Below, one piece after another: positions 7,242-17,230 of a stretch of 64,000 nt of DNA. The stretch lies in the NCBI RefSeq assembly GCF_006716565.1, contig NZ_VFPG01000001.1, positions 4,464,001 to 4,528,000 on the forward strand, given 5' to 3'. The position numbers were made by a program, and so were the translations under genes. Each line of letters opens with the position of its first letter. The stretch's first letter is position 1. This stretch comes from Nocardia bhagyanarayanae. Its GTDB lineage: Bacteria; Actinomycetota; Actinomycetes; Mycobacteriales; Mycobacteriaceae. The notes beneath the pieces are model-generated. The model was not told the DNA's origin, made no database searches, and worked only from the letters and a program-made list of their open reading frames with translations.

Positions 7242-9059
7242 TTGACCGACCGCACCTTCGCCGCCGAAGACCACCTGCCCCGGGTACCGCTGCCGACATT
7301 GGAGGACAGCTGCGCCAGGTTCCTGGAATGGTGCACCCCGCTGCTCAGCGACGACGAACTCGCCACCACCGAGGCGGCGGTCGCCGACCTGCTCCGGCCG
7401 GACGGCCCGGGCCGGACGCTGCACGCGGCGCTGGCGGAGTACGACGCCACCCCCGGTGTCGGCAGCTGGCTCGACCTGTTCTGGCCGTCGCGCTACCTCG
7501 GCAGGCGCGACCGAATCGCGTTGAACGCCAACTTCTTCTTCCTCTTCCGTGACGACACGCCGCTGGCCACGTCCACCGCAGCGGACCAGGTGGAGCGGGC
7601 CGCGGCCATCGTCTCGGCGGCCGTGGACTACAAGCTCGCCCTCGACGAGGAGGCCATCCCGCCGGTCACCCAGCGCGGGCAGCAACTGTCCATGTGGCAG
7701 AACAAGTACCTGTTCTCCGAGACCAGGATCCCGGGCGAGCAGCAGGACACCGTCCGGGTGCCCTACAGCCCCGAGTGGCCCGGCCCCTCGCGGGAGCGAC
7801 ACATCGTGGTCTTCTACCGCGGCAGCATGTTCCGGATGGACGTGATCGGCGCCGGCGGCGCGCCGTACTCCCTCGACGACCTCGCCGACGGACTGCGCGC
7901 GGTGCTCAAGGCCGGATCGCGCTCGGCGCGCACCGATACCGCCGTCGGTCACCTCACCACCAAGCCGCGCGCCGAATGGGCGGCGAGCCGGGCCGCGCTG
8001 CGCGCCGAACCCGCCAATGTCGCTGCGCTCGACACCATCGAGACGGCGCTGTTCTGTCTGTGCCTGGAGGACTTCACCCCGCGCGACACCCTGCACGCCT
8101 GCGACCAGCTGCTGCACGGCGACAGCGCCAACCGCTGGTTCGACAAGGCGGTCTCCTTCATCGTCTTCGGCGACGGCCAGGCGGGCATCAACGTCGAGCA
8201 CTGCGGGTTGGACGGCACCACCATCCTGTCGTTCGTCGACACCCTGCTGGAAACGCCCGCCGCCGAACACGCGCGGCGTTCGGGCGCCCAGGCGCAGGGA
8301 CTGCCCGCCGTGGAGCCGATCGAGTTCACCCTCGACGCCGCACTGCGCACCGACATCGCGGCGGCGGGCGCGGCTTTCGCGACCTATGCGGCCGAAAACG
8401 CCACGCAGACGGTCTCTTTCGAGGACTTCGGCACCGCGCGGGCCAAGCAGCTCGGTATCTCGCCGGACGCCTTCGCCCAGTTGAGCTACCAGCTCGCGCA
8501 CCGGCGCAGCAAGGGCATCACCGGCGCGACCTACGAATCCATCGCGACCCGCCAGTACCGCAACGGCCGCACCGAGGCCATGCGGGTGGTGACGCCGGAG
8601 ATGATCGCCTTCGTCGACACCATGCTGGACCCGGCCGCCGACACCGCCGCCCGCCTCGCGGCCGCGCGCACCGCCGCGGCCAAGCACGTCGAACGGGCCA
8701 AGCAGTGCCAGTCCGGCGACGCGCCGGAGCAGCACCTGTGGGAGCTGGAGTGGATCCAGCGCCGTCGCGGCGCGGAACTCGGTGTCACCGAGCCGATTTC
8801 GCTCTACACCAGCCCGGGCTGGGTGATCATGCGCGACGACTACCTCAGCACCAGCTCCGCGCCCTCGGTCAACATCCAGTACTTCGGCTTCGGCTCGACC
8901 AGCCCGCGCTGCATCGGCGTCGCCTACGTGCTGCTGCCCGACCGCTGGAACCTCTATCTGGCGACACCCAAGGCGGTGGCCGATCAGATGTACGCGTTCG
9001 CCGATCACCTCCGCGAGGCGGTGCGCGAACTGGCGGAGCTGTTGGCGTCGGGGGAGTGA
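7242..9059 (+). CDS. Choline/carnitine-type O-acyltransferase
   Basis: A 605-aa protein with the carnitine acyltransferase fold. The N-terminal signature LPRVPLPTLEDSCARFLEW matches the family opening; WPSRYLGRRDRIALNANFFF is the conserved early core; the catalytic His is H320 in NVEHCGLDGTTI (families usually have EHxxxDG). FGFGSTSPRCIGVAYVLLPD near the C-terminus fits the family's conserved G-Y-G region. It would move acyl groups between CoA and a hydroxyl acceptor such as carnitine or choline. TTG 7242 is chosen because GAGGA sits 7-12 nt upstream and the protein then begins at the family's N-terminal domain; the longer open frame upstream overlaps the methyltransferase. Such enzymes are uncommon in bacteria, and the neighbours suggest a biosynthetic acceptor. 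Confidence 0.88.
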   Translation: MTDRTFAAEDHLPRVPLPTLEDSCARFLEWCTPLLSDDELATTEAAVADLLRPDGPGRTLHAALAEYDATPGVGSWLDLFWPSRYLGRRDRIALNANFFFLFRDDTPLATSTAADQVERAAAIVSAAVDYKLALDEEAIPPVTQRGQQLSMWQNKYLFSETRIPGEQQDTVRVPYSPEWPGPSRERHIVVFYRGSMFRMDVIGAGGAPYSLDDLADGLRAVLKAGSRSARTDTAVGHLTTKPRAEWAASRAALRAEPANVAALDTIETALFCLCLEDFTPRDTLHACDQLLHGDSANRWFDKAVSFIVFGDGQAGINVEHCGLDGTTILSFVDTLLETPAAEHARRSGAQAQGLPAVEPIEFTLDAALRTDIAAAGAAFATYAAENATQTVSFEDFGTARAKQLGISPDAFAQLSYQLAHRRSKGITGATYESIATRQYRNGRTEAMRVVTPEMIAFVDTMLDPAADTAARLAAARTAAAKHVERAKQCQSGDAPEQHLWELEWIQRRRGAELGVTEPISLYTSPGWVIMRDDYLSTSSAPSVNIQYFGFGSTSPRCIGVAYVLLPDRWNLYLATPKAVADQMYAFADHLREAVRELAELLASGE

Positions 9060-9111
9060 CCGGCGTCGACCGGCCGCGCTGAGCCCAGCGTCCGCGCGAT
9101 GAGCGCGCGGG

Positions 9112-9141
9112 CCGTCCCGGTCCCGTGGTGGACCGGGACGG
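9112..9141 (+). terminator. Perfect 12-bp hairpin after the acyltransferase gene
   Basis: CCGTCCCGGTCC and GGACCGGGACGG form a perfect 12-bp stem with a 6-nt loop, 53 bp after the acyltransferase stop and 36 bp before hisE. There is no T tract, as is common for actinobacterial terminators; an attenuator role upstream of hisE is the alternative. Confidence 0.6.
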
Positions 9142-9176
9142 TAGCTGGGAATGCGCGTCTGAGAGAATGACCAGCC

Positions 9177-9440
9177 GTGAAGACTTTCGAAACCCTGTTC
9201 GCCGAGCTGCAGGATCGTGCCATCACCCGCCCCGAGGGTTCCGGCACCGTGGCCGCGCTGGACGCCGGTGTGCATGCCCAGGGTAAGAAGGTGCTCGAGG
9301 AGGCGGGCGAGGTCTGGCTCGCCGCCGAACACGAGAGCGACGAATCGCTGGCCGAGGAGATCTCGCAGCTGCTCTACTGGGTCCAGGTGCTCATGGTGGG
9401 CCGGGGACTGAAGCTCGACGACGTGTACCGACATCTGTGA
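9177..9440 (+). CDS. hisE: Phosphoribosyl-ATP pyrophosphatase
   Basis: Second step of histidine biosynthesis: hydrolyses phosphoribosyl-ATP to phosphoribosyl-AMP and pyrophosphate. The 87-aa length is standard for a stand-alone HisE of the MazG-like all-alpha fold. The metal-binding helices are visible in [18 protein letters not shown] and [16 protein letters not shown]. It starts at GTG 9177 with no Shine-Dalgarno; AGAGAATGA just upstream could hold a -10 element, giving a very short leader. It precedes hisG, the enzyme of the first step, as in mycobacteria. Confidence 0.97.
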   Translation: MKTFETLFAELQDRAITRPEGSGTVAALDAGVHAQGKKVLEEAGEVWLAAEHESDESLAEEISQLLYWVQVLMVGRGLKLDDVYRHL

Positions 9441-9565
9441 CGGTCGCGCCCATTCCGTAGTTTCGTTCCCTGCGTGAGCGGGTCAGGCCCGGAGGCGGCA
9501 ACGAAGCGTGACCACGGAGGGCCCCCGCTCAGGCCAAGTCGAACACCGAAAGGACATCCACCCCC

Positions 9566-10417
9566 ATGCTGCGCGTCGCAGTCCCCAACAAAGGCGCCCT
9601 CTCCGAATCCGCGACCTCCATTCTGGCCGAGGCCGGGTACCGCAAGCGCACCGATTCCCGCGACCTGAGCGTGCTCGATCCCGCGAACCAGGTCGAGTTC
9701 TACTTCCTGCGTCCCAAAGACATCGCGGTCTACGTCGGCTCCGGCGAACTCGACCTCGGCATCACCGGCCGCGATCTCGCGCTGGACTCCGGCGCGCCGG
9801 TGCGGGAGCGGATCGCGCTCGGTTTCGGCCGCTCCACTTTCCGCTACGCCGCCCCCGCGGGCCGGGAGTGGAAGGTCGAGGACCTGCACGACAAGCGCAT
9901 CGCCACCTCCTACCCGAACCTGGTGCTCACGGATCTGCGGCGCCGCGGCATCGAGGCCGAGGTGATCCGCCTCGACGGCGCGGTCGAGATCTCCATCCAG
10001 CTCGGTGTCGCCGACGCCATCGCCGACGTGGTCGGCTCCGGGCGCACGCTGCGCCAGCACAACCTGGTCGCCTTCGGCGAGACGCTCTGCGATTCGGAGG
10101 GCGTGCTCATCGAGGCGGTCGGCTCGGATCAGAACGACCGGGCCCGCAATCAGCTCATCGCCCGCATCCAGGGTGTGGTGTTCGCCCAGCAGTATCTGAT
10201 GCTGGACTACGACTGCCCCAAAGATCTGCTCGAGCAGGCCGTGCGGATCACGCCGGGCCTGGAATCGCCGACCGTGTCCCCGCTCGCCGACGCCGGCTGG
10301 GTCGCGGTGCGGGCGCTGGTGCCGCGCGGCAAGGGCAACGCGGTGATGGACGAGCTGGCCGATCTCGGCGCCAAGGCCATCCTGGCCACCGACATCCGCT
10401 CCTGCCGGGCCTTCTGA
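9566..10417 (+). CDS. hisG: ATP phosphoribosyltransferase, long form
   Basis: Catalyses the first committed step of histidine biosynthesis, joining ATP and PRPP. At 283 aa it is the long, hexameric HisG with a C-terminal ACT-like regulatory domain for histidine feedback (about 210-283, ending [17 protein letters not shown]). The N-terminal periplasmic-binding-protein-like catalytic lobes show [15 protein letters not shown] and [10 protein letters not shown]; the PRPP-binding loop lies in [25 protein letters not shown] sequence around residue 140-155 (here [15 protein letters not shown]). AAGGA precedes the ATG. It lies 125 bp behind hisE and ends at a hairpin. Confidence 0.97.
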   Translation: MLRVAVPNKGALSESATSILAEAGYRKRTDSRDLSVLDPANQVEFYFLRPKDIAVYVGSGELDLGITGRDLALDSGAPVRERIALGFGRSTFRYAAPAGREWKVEDLHDKRIATSYPNLVLTDLRRRGIEAEVIRLDGAVEISIQLGVADAIADVVGSGRTLRQHNLVAFGETLCDSEGVLIEAVGSDQNDRARNQLIARIQGVVFAQQYLMLDYDCPKDLLEQAVRITPGLESPTVSPLADAGWVAVRALVPRGKGNAVMDELADLGAKAILATDIRSCRAF

Positions 10418-10430
10418 CCATGCCGGACGT

Positions 10431-10458
10431 CGGGCGGATACCGGAGTGTATCCGCCCG
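10431..10458 (+). terminator. Terminator hairpin after hisG
   Basis: CGGGCGGATAC and GTATCCGCCCG form a perfect 11-bp stem with a 6-nt loop, 14 bp after the hisG stop. No T tract follows. Confidence 0.65.
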
Positions 10459-10565
10459 GGCCGTCCGTTCCCACCGATCGATTCACGCGGAATCCAACCG
10501 CTGCGACCGGTGGCGGCGCGTTGCTACGGTGCGGCCTCTCGATGAGGAACGCAAGGAGCACCACC

Positions 10566-10700
10566 GTGTCGCAGATACCGCCCGAAGAACGTCCGGGCAG
10601 CACCTTCCCCTGGAACGAGGACTGGCTCGCGGCCATCGTCGGGCTGGCGCTGATCGCGCTCGTCCTGCTCGGGGCGATCCCGGATTGGCTGGTGCCCTGA
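10566..10700 (+). CDS. Small single-span membrane protein preceding the YeiH-type transporter
   Basis: A 44-aa protein: a polar N-terminus (SQIPPEERPGSTFPWNEDW) then one hydrophobic helix (LAAIVGLALIALVLLGAIP). GTG 10566 is preceded by AAGGAG (10552-10557). The stop codon overlaps the ATG of the transporter by one base (TGATG), so the two are translationally coupled. This suggests an accessory subunit of, or a leader for, the transporter; I know no function for it. ATG 10542 is an alternative start but lies upstream of the AAGGAG. Confidence 0.75.
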   Translation: MSQIPPEERPGSTFPWNEDWLAAIVGLALIALVLLGAIPDWLVP

Positions 10701-11866
10701 TGTCGGACACCGATACACCCAAGGTCGATGCCGCGCCGCCCGCCGATCCGCCGGTGCGCTCGGAAACGGCGGCGCTGCAAGCGATCCCGCGTCCCACTGC
10801 GGCCCAGATCGCGGCAGGCATCGCCGTCGTGCTCGTCCTCGGCGCGCTCACCAGGTTTTTCGAGACGCACGTGCCGCGGTGGGCGGTGGACACCCCGTTC
10901 CAGCGGGTGGCCAAATCGATCGAATACCCGGTCTACGCCATCGCGCTCGGCCTGCTCGGCAATGTGATCCTGGCGAAACTGGATCTGCGCGAACGACTTT
11001 CGACCGGATTTCGCACCGAGTTCTTCATCAAGACCGGCGTGGTGCTGCTCGGCGCGTCGATCAACCTGAGGATCCTCGCGACCGCGGCGGGCCCGGCGAT
11101 CCTGCAGGCGCTGCTGCTGATCACCGCCGTGTTCGGCTTCACCTGGTGGTTCGGCGGGCGGCTCGGCCTCGACGACAAGCTGCGGGCGCTGCTCTCCTCG
11201 GCGGTGTCGATCTGCGGCGTCAGCGCGGCGATCGCGGCGGCGGGCGCGGTACAGGCCCGGCGCGAGCAGATCGCCTACGCGGCCTCGCTGGTCATCATCT
11301 TCGCCCTGCCCTCGATCTTCCTGCTGCCCTGGCTGGCCGGCGCGCTCGGGCTCTCCGACGCGGTGGCGGGCGCCTGGATCGGCGGAAATATCGACACCAC
11401 GGCGGCCGTCGCCGCGTCGGGCGCCATCGCCGGTGAGCAGACGCTGCAGATCGCCACGATCGTCAAGACCACCCAGAACGCCCTCATCGGGCTGGTCGCC
11501 ATCGCGCTGACCGCGTACTTCACCCTGCGCGTCGAGCGGACGCCGGGCGCGGCGCGGCCGTCGGCGCGGCAGTTCTGGGACCGGTTCCCGAAGTTCGTGC
11601 TCGGTTTCGTCGCGGCGTCGGCGATCGGCACGATCTATCTCGCCTCGGTGGACAAGAAGACGGGCTCGGCGCACATCGCGATCGTCAACGATCTGCGCAC
11701 CTGGTTTCTGATCCTCGCGTTCGTCTCGATCGGCCTGGAGTTCTCCTCGCGCGGGCTCCGGGAGGCGGGATGGCGTCCGATCGCCGTCTTCGGCTCCGCC
11801 GTCGCGGTGAATCTGGTTGTGGGCCTTGGGCTCTCGGTACTGTTGTTCCGCGACTTCACGGTCTGA
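10700..11866 (+). CDS. YeiH-family putative anion (sulfate) exporter
   Basis: A 388-aa polytopic membrane protein with about ten hydrophobic helices, matching the YeiH/UPF0324 family annotated as putative sulfate exporters. Family-like segments are GVVLLGASINLRILAT, AVSICGVSAAIAAAGAV, AGAWIGGNIDTTAAVAASGA and VKTTQNALIGLVA. The ATG overlaps the stop of the 44-aa membrane protein. It converges with the RecB-like nuclease gene across 66 bp. Substrate assignment for the family is weak, so transport of a sulfur anion is only a suggestion. The mycobacterial locus also has a membrane protein gene between hisG and the nuclease gene. Confidence 0.9.
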   Translation: MSDTDTPKVDAAPPADPPVRSETAALQAIPRPTAAQIAAGIAVVLVLGALTRFFETHVPRWAVDTPFQRVAKSIEYPVYAIALGLLGNVILAKLDLRERLSTGFRTEFFIKTGVVLLGASINLRILATAAGPAILQALLLITAVFGFTWWFGGRLGLDDKLRALLSSAVSICGVSAAIAAAGAVQARREQIAYAASLVIIFALPSIFLLPWLAGALGLSDAVAGAWIGGNIDTTAAVAASGAIAGEQTLQIATIVKTTQNALIGLVAIALTAYFTLRVERTPGAARPSARQFWDRFPKFVLGFVAASAIGTIYLASVDKKTGSAHIAIVNDLRTWFLILAFVSIGLEFSSRGLREAGWRPIAVFGSAVAVNLVVGLGLSVLLFRDFTV

Positions 11867-11932
11867 CCCGCGCGCGGCCCGCGCGTCACTATGCGGGGCG
11901 TCCTTTCGCACGGTGGCGGATCGGGCGGGCCG

Positions 11933-13757
<1,825 letters not shown>

Positions 13758-13767
13758 GGCCCCAAGC

Positions 13768-13818
13768 CGCCCGTGCGAGGTTTCGGCCGTCGGATGACGG
13801 GGAAACCCCGCACGGGCG
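13768..13818. terminator. Long hairpin between convergent trmI and lipoprotein genes
   Basis: CGCCCGTGCG-A-GGTTTC pairs with GAAACC-C-CGCACGGGCG: 16 pairs with one mismatch and a 17-nt loop. It begins 11 bp after the trmI stop and lies 122 bp beyond the lipoprotein stop, so it could end transcription from trmI and perhaps from both sides. Confidence 0.65.
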
Positions 13819-13939
13819 CGCCGCCGACCGGCGCGGTAACCGGGAAGGTGTGGCGATCGACGTGCGGGAACCTGATCGGGGCTGCCGGACGCAGTCCTTC
13901 GAAAGACCGCGCGTTGCCGCAGCGAAGGCGGAGGCACGG

Positions 13940-14470
13940 TCAGGGCGTGCAGGGCGCCTGCGCGAAGCCGAGCAGGGTGCACGCGGTGGCGTCCGAGAGC
14001 TTCCACTTGCCGTCGACGTGCTGCCAGGTCATCGGCATCGCGGGCGCCGAGCCGTGCGGCGAGGTGATGACGACCTGCGCGGTCGCGGTCTCGCCCTCGG
14101 TCTTGACGTCGGTGACCGCGAAGGTGAGCTGGCCGTACCCCGCGAGCAGCTGGTTCATCTGGTCGATGTTGGCGGTGCGCTTCTCGCCGTCAACGATGAC
14201 GGCGGTCTTCTCGGCCGTCGGCTTGCTCGGGTCAGCGACCAGGGCAAGGGTCGCCTGGAGTTCCTCGGCCTTGGGCGCATCCTCGCCCGCGTGGTCGTGG
14301 CCGCCCGCCGCGCCGGTGGTGGCGGCCGTGGTGGTGGCGGCCGCCGCGGTGGTGGTCGCGGCGGTCTCGGACGAGTCGTCCGAGCCGCAGGCGGTCAGCC
14401 CGACCGTAACGGCGAGGGCGGCCGCGGCGGTAGCCACGGAAAGACGGAGGGTCTTGGCGGGAAGGAGCAT
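13940..14470 (-). CDS. Secreted lipoprotein, LppK/MTB12-like
   Basis: A 176-aa lipoprotein. The signal peptide ends in the lipobox LTAC (Cys about residue 28), followed by a long Thr/Ala linker. The mature domain (about 65-176; LVADPSKPTAEKTAVIVDGE, LLAGYGQLTF, WQHVDGKWKLSDATACTLL) resembles the low-molecular-weight antigen MTB12 type of mycobacteria, with a cysteine pair near the C-terminus. Its place between trmI and mpa is that of lppK (Rv2116) in M. tuberculosis, so orthology is plausible but judged by position. An IdeR-like iron box lies 52-70 bp upstream, hinting at iron control. Function unknown. Confidence 0.85.
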   Translation of the reverse strand: MLLPAKTLRLSVATAAAALAVTVGLTACGSDDSSETAATTTAAAATTTAATTGAAGGHDHAGEDAPKAEELQATLALVADPSKPTAEKTAVIVDGEKRTANIDQMNQLLAGYGQLTFAVTDVKTEGETATAQVVITSPHGSAPAMPMTWQHVDGKWKLSDATACTLLGFAQAPCTP

Positions 14471-14521
14471 TCTCTAGCAACCTTTCGGCTCGGGCGTCGA
14501 GGGACCTCGCGCCATGTCGGG

Positions 14522-14540
14522 TTAGGGCAGGCTAACATGG
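14522..14540. promoter_or_regulatory. Candidate IdeR/DtxR iron box
   Basis: TTAGGGCAGGCTAACATGG matches the mycobacterial IdeR consensus TTAGGTTAGGCTAACCTAA at 14 of 19 positions, including the core TTAGG...AGGCTAAC. It lies 52 bp upstream of the divergent lipoprotein start and about 110 bp upstream of arc, in promoter range for the lipoprotein. Binding has not been shown; a chance partial match is possible. Confidence 0.5.
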
Positions 14541-14651
14541 TTGCTCGGCCGCCGATCGCAGCACAGATGTGATCACGACGAAACCATGTCGGAAAGCGAG
14601 AACGGTTCGCGCCCGGTAGCGTTGATAGACCGGGACTGGGAGGAGCAGCAC

Positions 14652-16412
14652 ATGAGCCCCATCGAGAATTCGGATTCGGCGGCCTGGAGAGAGCTCGAGG
14701 CGATACGCGCCGAGGCGGCTGCACTCCGAAGGCAACTCGCCGATTCGCCGGATCGCACACGGGAATTGGAAGCCCGCATCGATTCGCTGACCATTCGCAA
14801 CACGAAGCTGATGGACACACTCAAGGAGGCGCGCCAGCAGCTGGTCGCGCTGCGCGAGGAGGTCGATCGACTGGGTCAGCCGCCGAGCGGATACGGCGTT
14901 CTGATCGGCGTGTACGACGATCAGACGGTCGACGTGTTCACTTCGGGTCGCAAGATGCGGTTGACGTGTTCACCGAACATCGACACCTCGACTCTGGAGT
15001 ACGGCCAGACCGTGCGCCTCAACGAGGCGCTGACGGTGGTCGAGGCGAGCTCCTTCGACTCGGTCGGTGAGATCGGCACCTTGCGCGAGATCCTCGACGA
15101 CGGTCGCCGCGCGCTGGTCGTCGGCCACGCCGACGAGGAGCGGGTGGTCTGGCTGGCCGGCCCGCTGGCCAAGGTCGCCGAGGTCGACGATCTGGACGAT
15201 CCGGATGCGCCCATTCGCAAACTCCGGCCCGGTGATTCGCTGCTGGTCGACACCAAGGCGGGCTTCGCCTTCGAGCGCATCCCCAAGGCCGAGGTGGAAG
15301 ATCTCGTGCTCGAGGAAGTCCCGGACGTCGACTACAACGACATCGGCGGTCTCGGACGCCAGATCGAGCAGATCCGCGACGCGGTGGAACTGCCGTTCCT
15401 GCACAAGGATCTGTTCCGCGAGTACGCGCTGCGTCCGCCCAAGGGTGTGCTGCTCTACGGTCCGCCCGGCTGCGGTAAGACGCTGATCGCCAAGGCCGTG
15501 GCCAACTCGCTGGCCAAGAAGATCGCCGAGGCGCGCGGCGAGGACGCCAAGGAAGCCAAGTCGTTCTTCCTGAACATCAAGGGCCCCGAGCTGCTCAACA
15601 AGTTCGTCGGCGAGACCGAGCGCCACATCCGGATCATCTTCCAGCGGGCGCGCGAGAAGGCCTCCGAGGGCACGCCGGTGATCGTGTTCTTCGACGAGAT
15701 GGACTCGATCTTCCGCACCCGCGGTTCGGGCGTCTCCTCCGATGTGGAGACAACCGTTGTGCCGCAGTTGCTTTCGGAGATCGACGGTGTCGAGGGCCTG
15801 GAGAACGTCATCGTCATCGGCGCCTCCAACCGCGAGGACATGATCGACCCCGCGATCCTGCGGCCCGGCCGCCTGGACGTGAAGATCAAGATCGAGCGGC
15901 CGGACGCCGAATCGGCGCAGGACATCTTCTCCAAGTACCTGACCGAGGAACTGCCGCTGCACGCCGACGATCTCGAAGAGTTCGGCGGCGACAAGGGCGC
16001 CTGCATCCGCGCGATGATCGAACGGGTCGTCGACCGGATGTACGCCGAGAGCGAGGACAACCGCTTCCTGGAGGTCACCTACGCCAACGGTGACAAGGAA
16101 GTCCTGTACTTCAAGGACTTCAACTCCGGCGCCATGATCCAGAACATCGTGGACCGCTCCAAGAAGTACGCCATCAAGGCGGTGCTCGACACCGGCAACC
16201 CGGGTCTGCGCATCCAGCATCTCTACGATTCGATCGTGGACGAGTTCTCCGAGAACGAGGACCTGCCCAACACCACGAATCCCGATGACTGGGCACGCAT
16301 CTCGGGCAAGAAGGGCGAGCGCATCGTCTACATCCGCACCCTGGTTACCGGCAAGAACGCCAGCGCCAGCCGTGCGATCGACACGGAGTCGAACACGGGT
16401 CAGTACCTGTAG
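14652..16412 (+). CDS. arc: Proteasome-associated AAA+ ATPase (Arc/Mpa)
   Basis: Ring ATPase that recognises pupylated proteins, unfolds them and feeds them into the 20S proteasome. The 586-aa protein has a coiled coil (about 12-75) that binds Pup, two OB folds (about 80-210), and one AAA domain with Walker A GPPGCGKT (270-277), Walker B VFFDEMDS (about 345-352) and the arginine-finger region near AILRPGRLD. It ends in GQYL, the penultimate-Tyr motif that docks into the proteasome alpha ring. ATG 14652 has GGGAGGAG just upstream and a TANNNT-type -10 (TAGCGT, 14617-14622) lies between it and the earlier in-frame ATG 14586, so the shorter form is preferred. In M. tuberculosis dop follows closely; here 27 kb intervene. 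Confidence 0.96.
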   Translation: MSPIENSDSAAWRELEAIRAEAAALRRQLADSPDRTRELEARIDSLTIRNTKLMDTLKEARQQLVALREEVDRLGQPPSGYGVLIGVYDDQTVDVFTSGRKMRLTCSPNIDTSTLEYGQTVRLNEALTVVEASSFDSVGEIGTLREILDDGRRALVVGHADEERVVWLAGPLAKVAEVDDLDDPDAPIRKLRPGDSLLVDTKAGFAFERIPKAEVEDLVLEEVPDVDYNDIGGLGRQIEQIRDAVELPFLHKDLFREYALRPPKGVLLYGPPGCGKTLIAKAVANSLAKKIAEARGEDAKEAKSFFLNIKGPELLNKFVGETERHIRIIFQRAREKASEGTPVIVFFDEMDSIFRTRGSGVSSDVETTVVPQLLSEIDGVEGLENVIVIGASNREDMIDPAILRPGRLDVKIKIERPDAESAQDIFSKYLTEELPLHADDLEEFGGDKGACIRAMIERVVDRMYAESEDNRFLEVTYANGDKEVLYFKDFNSGAMIQNIVDRSKKYAIKAVLDTGNPGLRIQHLYDSIVDEFSENEDLPNTTNPDDWARISGKKGERIVYIRTLVTGKNASASRAIDTESNTGQYL

Positions 16413-16793
16413 TTCGGTGGGTGTTCGCGGGCCGCGTCTCCTTTGGGGGCGCGGCCTGTGTCGTGTCGGGCGAGCGCATCGTCTACATCCGGCTGCGCTC
16501 GATGCACCGGCAAGAACGCCAGCGCCAGCCGTGCGATCGACACGGAGTCGAACACGGGTCAGTACCTGTAGTTCGGTGGGTGTTCGCGGGCCGCGTCTCC
16601 TTTGGGGGCGCGGCCCGTGTCGTGTCGGGCGAGCGCATCGTCTACATCCGGCTGCGCTCGATGCACCGGCAAGAACGCCAGCGCCAGCCGTGCGATCGAC
16701 ACCGACTCGAACACGGGTCGGTACCTGTAGTTCGGTGGGTGTTCGCGGGCCGCGTCTCCTTCGGGGGCGCGGCCCGTGTCGTGTCCGGTGAAC
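16313..16793 (+). repeat. Tandem triplication of the arc 3' end plus terminator
   Basis: Three head-to-tail units begin at 16313, 16468 and 16627 (GGGCGAGCGCATCGTCTACA), with periods of 155 and 159 bp; a partial fourth start is seen at about 16786. Unit 1 contains the real last 33 codons of arc, its stop, and a hairpin. Units 2 and 3 carry a 4-bp larger segment (GGCTGCGCTCGATG replacing part of the arc sequence), which shifts the frame, so they are non-coding relics. Units 2 and 3 are nearly identical to each other. They create an open frame at 16421-17089 that I do not consider a gene. The 16413-17005 interval otherwise holds only the micropeptide's upstream region. Confidence 0.92.
16429..16775 (+). 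terminator. Three copies of the arc terminator hairpin
   Basis: GGGCCGCG and CGCGGCCC form an 8-bp stem with a 13-nt loop at 16588-16616 and again at 16747-16775; the first copy at 16429-16457 has one mismatch at the base (CGCGGCCT). Each follows an arc-type stop by about 17 bp. Three serial hairpins should insulate arc from downstream genes. Confidence 0.65.
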
Positions 16794-16934
16794 GGATTCC
16801 GGTTCCTGCTCAGTGGAATGTGACCCAACCCACTGGATGCTTGGCTGGGAAGATAAGGCCAGCTAGAGGACCTGTTTCCGGCATGCGCGCGGCACCTCGC
16901 CGGGGTTTGTCGGGTGAAAACGCCTCCGGCAAGC

Positions 16935-16958
16935 ATCTGAATCATTCATGCTTCAGAT
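16935..16958. promoter_or_regulatory. AT-rich nested palindrome upstream of the micropeptide gene
   Basis: ATCTGAA and TTCAGAT (16935-16941, 16952-16958) flank a 10-nt spacer, and TGAATCATTCA (16938-16948) is itself a palindrome around a central C. It stands out as AT-rich in a high-GC region, 47-71 bp before ATG 17006, a position suiting an operator or promoter. Which protein binds is unknown. Confidence 0.45.
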
Positions 16959-17005
16959 TAACGGAGCGCCGACCGTGCGCGCCGCATCGAGATGAGGAGC
17001 ACCCC

Positions 17006-17089
17006 ATGTCCGGATCCGCGTCGGATTTCCTGGCCGAAGTTCTGTTCAAGACCATCCAGCAGCTGCTGGGTTCGGGCAGCGCGAGCTGA
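17006..17089 (+). CDS. 27-aa amphipathic micropeptide (paralogue of the one at 32235)
   Basis: Encodes MSGSASDFLAEVLF followed by KTIQQLLGSGSAS. The central stretch FLAEVLFKTIQQLL would form an amphipathic helix, and the tail LGSGSAS is nearly the same as LGSGSAA in the 23-aa peptide at 32235-32306. GAGGAG lies 8-13 nt before the ATG, and a strong hairpin terminator follows 15 bp after the stop, so it looks like a complete one-gene transcript. Short helical peptides in mycolata include cell-wall channel formers such as PorA/PorH of corynebacteria; this one is shorter and I see no sequence match to them. Function unknown. Confidence 0.72.
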   Translation: MSGSASDFLAEVLFKTIQQLLGSGSAS

Positions 17090-17104
17090 GCGAACCTCCG
17101 CGCG

Positions 17105-17136
17105 AAGGGCCGAGCCACCCTGGTGGCTCGGCCCTT
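17105..17136 (+). terminator. Strong terminator after the micropeptide gene
   Basis: AAGGGCCGAGCCACC and GGTGGCTCGGCCCTT form a perfect 15-bp inverted repeat with only 2 nt between the arms, followed by TCGTTCGT. Confidence 0.85.
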
Positions 17137-17230
17137 TCGTTCGTGCGCGGAAATCTAAGCTGGCGCGGCACTTTCGACGTGCGCTACGGTATGCCGTTGC
17201 TTTGTCGAGAATCGGGAGGGGAGGCCCGTT

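Noticed and set aside
16421..17089. 222-codon open frame with three internal repeats
   Set aside because: Formed by frame-shifted copies of the arc tail; no start signal, and the last part is out of frame with or overlaps the micropeptide only by chance stop sharing.
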